DNA of 64,000 nt. It comes from Symbiodinium microadriaticum. Taxonomy: Eukaryota > Sar > Dinophyceae > Suessiales > Symbiodiniaceae. Below the pieces are notes generated by a model. The model did no database searches, was not told the origin of the DNA, and was given only the letters and a program-made list of their open reading frames with translations. Where the stretch lies: contig LSRX01000007.1 in assembly GCA_001939145.1 (NCBI GenBank), positions 2,148,966-2,212,965 of the forward strand, in the 5' to 3' direction. A program made the position numbers and the translations under genes. How positions within the stretch are numbered: the first letter of the stretch is position 1; each line of letters starts with the position of its first letter. Below are positions 58,850-64,000 of this stretch, one piece after another.

Positions 58850-58942
58850 ACTTAGGGTTTAGGGTTCAGGGGTTGAGGGGTTTAGGGGTTTAGGGGTTTC
58901 AGCACTCACTCTCGCACAAAACCTTGGTTAGGGGTTTAGGGA
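58850..58942. repeat. Interstitial telomere-like tract, G-rich
   Basis: TTAGGGTTTAGGG followed by GGGGTTTAGGGG variants, then a second short tract at 58927-58942. Confidence 0.75.
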
Positions 58943-58985
58943 TGGCTTAGGGCTGCTGGCTACTCGTAGGGGCCCCGCCCATGCG

Positions 58986-59804
58986 ATGCGCACGCAAGCA
59001 CATGAGCACGTGAAGTGCAAGAGGAGCAGGTGCGAAGGCGCTGTGCAGGAACTCCCACAATGCCAAAATGTTTCCAACCTCCTTCTTGCGATTATTCTAC
59101 TTACTCGGCAGCCTGCACAGAGCAAAGCCTCTGCCAGGAGGAGATTGGCCTGCACCGATACACAAACTGCCAAACGGGGCCCTGGAGCATCAGAGGGTTC
59201 TGTCGCCTGCAAGTCGCAAATCACAAGGAGCTCTCAGCACCATCGGCAAGGACCGTCTGCGCCTGAAGTCGCCTTGCTGCCTGCCAAATTCATGTCTCGC
59301 TCACGCATACCCACGATAACTTTGCAAAGCACTGTTAGTAGCTGGCTTCCGTGTTTGAGGACACTCGACATGTTCCAAGTTATGTTTCAGGGCTGCCATG
59401 TCCAGATGCTCACGTGCACGTTCTTCTTGTCATCATGTGCATCAGCTTCGAGCATATGTCATATGGGTGTGCATGTAAGCTAGGGGCGTTTTTTCCAAGA
59501 ACGGGCACCACACCAAAACAACATTATGATACCAAGAATAAGAATAATGACTAGAATGCTACTAACAATTAAAAAAATATTGCAAATAGTAACAGAAGAC
59601 ATTGCACCGGCTCTGGAAACTCACGGACTCTCACAGCCTTGATAGATCTCGGCTCTCCGACCGAGCCTCCTGGGCTGTTCGACCATGAGTCTCGAGCAGG
59701 CACCACACCACTCCCCTCAGCGCTTCAGAATCGGTTTTTTTCTCCCACTTAGCAAGGACGAGCCAGAATGGGTTTCAGCACTCTCACTCGGACGAGCCAG
59801 AATC
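58986..59804. other. No confident gene
   Basis: A 165-codon plus frame (58986-59483) is Ser/Arg/Cys-rich with no domain. An ACGAGCCAGAAT motif repeats at about 59760 and 59792. Confidence 0.3.
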
Positions 59805-59829
59805 GGTTTAGGGTTTAGGGTTTAGGGGA
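59805..59829. repeat. Interstitial telomere-like tract, G-rich
   Basis: Three consecutive near-perfect TTTAGGG units. Confidence 0.8.
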
Positions 59830-61267
59830 TAGATGAAAGCTAGATAGTACATGTTCCCGGTCTCAGCAGCATGCATGGACATTGCTCCCGTCGGCATCTA
59901 GAATCTTCCTGTCGTGGCACTTGCACTGAATAAAAGGCTCGCTCAGTGCCTTCGGCGCCCCGTCCTGTACATGGCATAGGCCTGCGGCAGATTGCCGCTG
60001 GCCCTCTGCTCTTCTGCCTGCAAGTAAGAGCATTCTTATCTCGAGCTATCAAAGCCCACTCCTTTGTGGGGTCGGTAAAATAGGGGGCATGCTCAACAGT
60101 AGTATCCCCCCCCATTTGCTTCGCGTCCCCCAAGGGTGATGCTGATGCTGTGCTGTCCTAGATACAGCAGTGTATGTGCAGATTTGTGTGGTTGTGAGTT
60201 GGGTTTGGTGATAGGGTACTGAAAGTCATATGTTTAAATTGCAAGGGGTCGGTAAAATTGCTGGAGTAGGGTTTGTATTAAGAACCCACAAAACAGGCAG
60301 GGTTATGGTAGGTTGAGGTATGATTTCTGCGCAGAATCTGAAGGCAACTACTCCAGGGGCTTTTTTGGCTTGGCCCGTTTCTTCATTAGCAGAGGCGGGT
60401 GTTGGTATTCGAGAGGCACAGTCGACCGCCGGCCCAAACAGTCTTGGCGATGAGCGGACTTCCTATAGCAGCCTATTAAGCGGACAAGCATCCCAAACAC
60501 CGAAGGTCTCAAAGTCCGAAAACGAAGAGAACCCCAGGCCTGCCAACGATGTCCCTCGTTCGAGGTGGCCATCGCGACCGGCAGGCGCCGAAAGGCAAAA
60601 AGCTCTTTCACCGGATTCTTACTATACAAGCCTATTCAAACTGGGCACTCGCAGGCAGAAGTGCTGGAGAAGTTGAGTTGACAATTCTGTTGCCTCTCTC
60701 TCGAAAACCCTTCGCCGCTTAGACCCTCAACCTGGAAAACCCTAACTCCCCAGACACGCACCTTCATGTGCAGCTGCTGTCTGCAAGGCTGAAGCACCTA
60801 GGGTCCTGTAGGGCGCTAGGTATCGAGGCGATGAGCAGCTTTGGACCTAGCTTTGGACTGAGCACTCGCAAGGACACGACCGGAACATCACACCACCGGA
60901 ACCCGACGACCGGGACGCTGACCGGGACGCTGACCGAAACACGACCGATACACTGACCGAGATTTTCGCTCTTTCGCAAGCGGATGCTAGCTTCGCGCCA
61001 GGTCCCAACAATTCCACGATGCGCCTGGCCTGCTAGGCGCAGGCACGAATGCAACGAGGCTCAGCCCAGTGCTCGGTTTAGGCAGCTTGGGCAGTCCGGT
61101 TGGAAACTCCGGCGACGAGTGAGAACTTTCCGAAAGTGGTAGTACACGTCGGGATGGGTCTGCGACCAGACCTTCCCTGTGAGCCTCCATCAACGCACGG
61201 GGCATCACTTTCGTGGAAGGCATGGTCTTGGCCACAAGTTAGCTAGTTAGCTGCATCTACTTTGTCT

Positions 61268-61480
61268 GAGTCGGTCCACTGCGGTAGCATGGGTCACAAC
61301 AAATTTCTACTCTTCCTGAGTCGGTCCACTGCGGTAGCCTGGGTCACAACAAGGTCCACTGCGGTAGCAGGGGTCACAACAAATGTCTACTCTGCCCGAG
61401 TCGGTCCACTGCGGTAGCAGGGGTCACAACAAATGTCTACTCTGCCCGAGTCGGTCCACTGCGGTAGCCAACAAATTTAG
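61268..61480. repeat. 50-bp minisatellite, about five copies (unit C)
   Basis: The core GGTCCACTGCGGTAGC occurs at 61273, 61323, 61353, 61403 and 61453: period 50 with one 30-bp short copy. Single copy in A (about 32210) and B (about 44378). Confidence 0.9.
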
Positions 61481-61605
61481 GGCAAGCAGCTTTGCTCAAC
61501 AGCAAATGATCGCTGTAAGACAAAGCTCTCAAGGTGCTTCAGAATTGACAGAAACAGCTCCTGCTCCTTGATGGTAGGATGCTTTTTTTGCATCAATGTT
61601 CACTT

Positions 61606-61606
61606 N
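61606..61606. other. Single-N contig join
   Basis: Flanked on each side by near-identical ~36-bp copies of GATGGTAGGATG to TGTTCACTT, so the contig ends overlap. Confidence 0.85.
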
Positions 61607-62182
61607 GATGGTAGGATGTTTTTATGCATCAATGTTCACTTGGCACAAGCGGCCGAAAGCAGCCGAATTGGCAGGCTCCGGCGGTCAAAATCAATGCTGA
61701 AGATCGCCCAGGCGCAGCCGCGGTTTTGGCATACTCAGCCGCGCTAGTTTGGCCAGCAGTGCATCAGGCCTCTCCGGTGCAGCCTGACGTGCGCACCGAG
61801 GCCTTTCAATGGCTGGCAGCCCAGCCGAAGCTGTGGAAGGAAACTCGCCGGCTGCTTCAAGGCTCCAACAGGGCAAGTCTGCCAAAAGCTCAAGGGCCTC
61901 AAGGGGCACACTTCGACCTGCATGATGCAAGCGCGCGGAAGTTCTCTTTGGAGGTCCACGCGGCTCCCTCAGCTTGACAGAAACTGAACGTTGCGCACCG
62001 TTCCATCCTGGGAACCGTCTCTGGTGCATGGCTTTCGGGCCTCGGGCGAGATGCTGGGGCTCCCTGACAGGAGCATGTTGCCTGGCGGCCAGGATTCGTG
62101 AAATCAAGGCTCCTCCTCGGTTAAAGCTTTAAGGCGGGCAGGCACTCTGATGCAACGGCCACTTCAATAAACGACGAAGTCG

Positions 62183-62476
62183 ATGTTGATTCTGACCCCC
62201 CGTGTGCTTACGATAGACGTCCGAGACAAGTCGTTCTTCCCGCTCGCAACTTTCTTAGCCGCGGTGCTAGCAGTTCTTCTTTGCCCTCTCACTTGGCTAG
62301 GATCACTGCCCACAGGCGCCGGTGGAGTTTCGACTTTAGGGCTTCATCCAGCAAATTTGCAAATCATCCGTGGCCACTGGTGCACGCAGCGATCCGCAGC
62401 CGAGATTCCAAGTAAAAGACATGGTGTTCGGCTTGAGCGTGTTTTCTGTGTTGCCTTGCATCGGTTGAGAGTTTGA
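62183..62476 (+). CDS. Unit-conserved ORF 2 (unit C copy)
   Basis: Same frame after a two-base deletion in the C run upstream. The C-terminus also changes after KRHGV because of a nearby deletion. Confidence 0.22.
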   Translation: MLILTPRVLTIDVRDKSFFPLATFLAAVLAVLLCPLTWLGSLPTGAGGVSTLGLHPANLQIIRGHWCTQRSAAEIPSKRHGVRLERVFCVALHRLRV

Positions 62477-64000
62477 CAAATCCACCAACCATTAGGAATC
62501 ATTAGGCTCGTACAGTGGGGATTACTACGTGCGGCTTTTTCGGGGCCCGAATTTTGAGAAGCTCTCTCTGCTTGCGAGGGGGGCAACGCCAAGGGAGAAC
62601 AGTGGGAGAACAGGTCAGTCTGCGCACGGAGTTCGACGGTTCAATGCGCGGTGTATTTTTCAAAGGCATAGTCCCAAGAACACAGAAGCTGCCTGGACGT
62701 TTCCAGGCCTTTCCTAGATCATTGCGCGTGGCACAGGCAAGCGCGCCAAAGTTGGAACCTGATTGTCTTGCCTTAAAAGCATCGCATGCCTTCAACCCAC
62801 ATGGGTGGGCGCACGAGTGAAGGTAAGCCGAACACTGCTCTCGAGGAGACGCCGGCATCGGAGCCAAAGTTTTGCCGGTGGTCGTTGGAAGTCATGGAAG
62901 CCACAACTTTGAACGACAGCCCTTGCATCAACTCAATTTTCTGGCCTGCGCAGCCCTGGCACATCAGGCTGGATGCACTCCTAGCATCAGCAGCTAGCGC
63001 TTCTGGCTTTGGTTTGTTGTAGTTGTTGCATATAGGGTGCTGATGTCAACGGATGCTGGGAAACGCGCGACCGGGGTGAAGCAGGCCTCGGGATTGCTTC
63101 TGCACCCCTCCTAACATGCACAGCCCTCCCCGATTCTTCGCTGGCCAGGCCAGGCCAAGAGGGAGGAAATGTCGTGCCCGAGAGGCTCGGCTTGACTGCC
63201 GGCCCGGAGAGGGAGTGCTGCTCCCCAGCAACTCCTGCCGTTTATGACAAGGGCCTTTTTGGGCCTCTGGGTTTCGACTCACACACTCGCAAAGCAGGCA
63301 TGGCATTCAACGTCCGAGATTACTACTGGGACATGAACGTGCCTGGGGACCCAGGCCTTCGAGACATCCCACGTACGAGGATGTCGCCCAGGTGTGCATG
63401 CTTGCAGCACCGTTCGGAGGCTTGCTCACACTGGCACCTACGTTGAGGAGTTCAAGCTACTCTTGCTGCGGCAACATTCCGCAGAATTCCGAAACGCTGT
63501 CGCCGGCCCTGATCCCTCCGACTTGCTAAATTTGCTGCAACACCAAGGTCGAAAATGTCGACAGCAGGAGCCGTACTGCTTCATGTCACTAGCCGCTGCT
63601 GGACTTTCAGTTTAATCCACGATCGCCTTCTGATCTAGCTTTCTTCTACAAGTGGCTACCGGCCATACAACACGACAGCACTGAAGAGTACATCCCGCTC
63701 GATGGGAGATCTAGCTACAGATAAGTCATGCAGCGTCTTGAAGAGTCTGCGGGTGTGACTGCCATTGTCTGGTAGCATCCGAGTTTGACCGCCCCGTCAT
63801 GGCCGGACGGAGAACAGAAAACGACGACCATCACAGCTCCCGCTTCCAACTGAAACAGCTCAAAGAGCCGAAGGCAAGAGGCTTCTTGAAATTCCGGCAG
63901 ACATCAAACAATGCTCTGAAAGCTCTTCATGAACGCTGCGCAAGTGATGGGCATCCCCCCGCCCCTTGGATTCTATTGCAGGAACGCGAGCCCCAGCAGC

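Larger units (their letters stand above)
55190..60425. other. 5.2-kb insertion splitting unit C
   Basis: In unit B, GTCAAAAGCCCCC continues directly into GCCGGCCCAAACAG; in C the same halves lie 5.2 kb apart. The insert carries an ion-channel relic, telomere-like tracts and an AT microsatellite. No flanking inverted repeat or clear target-site duplication. A loss from A and B is the alternative. Confidence 0.7.
55044..64000. repeat. Tandem array unit C (interrupted, runs off window)
   Basis: 55044-55189 matches the start of unit B; homology resumes at 60426 and continues to the right edge. 5.2 kb in between is absent from A and B. Confidence 0.85.

Noticed and set aside
61268..61480. CRISPR-like spaced repeats
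   Set aside because: The spacing sequence is itself repeated, so this is a minisatellite; the genome is eukaryotic.
31128..64000. rDNA or histone-type tandem array
   Set aside because: No rRNA-like conserved segments, histone motifs or 5S promoter are visible in the units.

Overview
The window looks like nuclear DNA of a dinoflagellate, most likely a Symbiodiniaceae-type alga. The best sequence evidence is the ABC-transporter gene at the left edge. Its two visible introns use non-standard donors (GA and GC) and the AG|G acceptor context typical of dinoflagellates. Plant-type TTTAGGG telomere-like tracts, GC-rich coding exons in long featureless DNA, a copia retroelement carrying a GRF zinc finger and extensive tandem duplication all fit. 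I saw no rRNA, tRNA, CRISPR array, spliced-leader RNA gene or bacterial operon.

Layout. 1-3185 (minus): an ABCB/P-glycoprotein-like transporter cut by the window edge. 3680-3886: a second, truncated copy of that gene's 5' end. 4.1-4.6 kb: microsatellites and an 88-bp tandem duplication. 4823-5695 (minus): a seven-repeat RCC1/BLIP-II-type protein. 5.9-13.4 kb: mostly gene-poor, with a few weak coding exons, including a minus-strand exon resembling a patatin-like lipase end at 11.2-11.5 kb. 13455-13648: assembly gap. 13649-24406: a complete but decayed Ty1/copia-order LTR retrotransposon on the minus strand, with two 2,585-bp direct repeats, a GRF-zinc-finger ORF, integrase, reverse transcriptase and RNase H. 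24.4-31.1 kb: low-confidence exons (the best is a two-exon signal-peptide gene at 25.0-25.6 kb), a fold-back element and an AT-rich block.

31128 to the right edge is a tandem segmental array with a unit of about 12 kb: unit A 31128-43380, unit B 43381-55043 and unit C from 55044. Unit B carries four nested tandem duplications and large deletions relative to A. Unit C carries an expanded 50-bp minisatellite and is split by 5.2 kb of foreign sequence (55190-60425). That insert holds a frameshifted voltage-gated ion-channel copy and several interstitial telomere-like tracts. No open frame in the units has a recognised function; several are shared between units but broken in at least one.

Five isolated single Ns (3679, 21821, 48404, 51173, 61606) each sit at the junction of duplicated sequence. 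They look like contig joins, so part of the duplication may be uncollapsed haplotypes or graph artefacts. The recognisable genes (a membrane exporter, an RCC1-repeat protein, a retroelement and an ion-channel relic) share no evident pathway.
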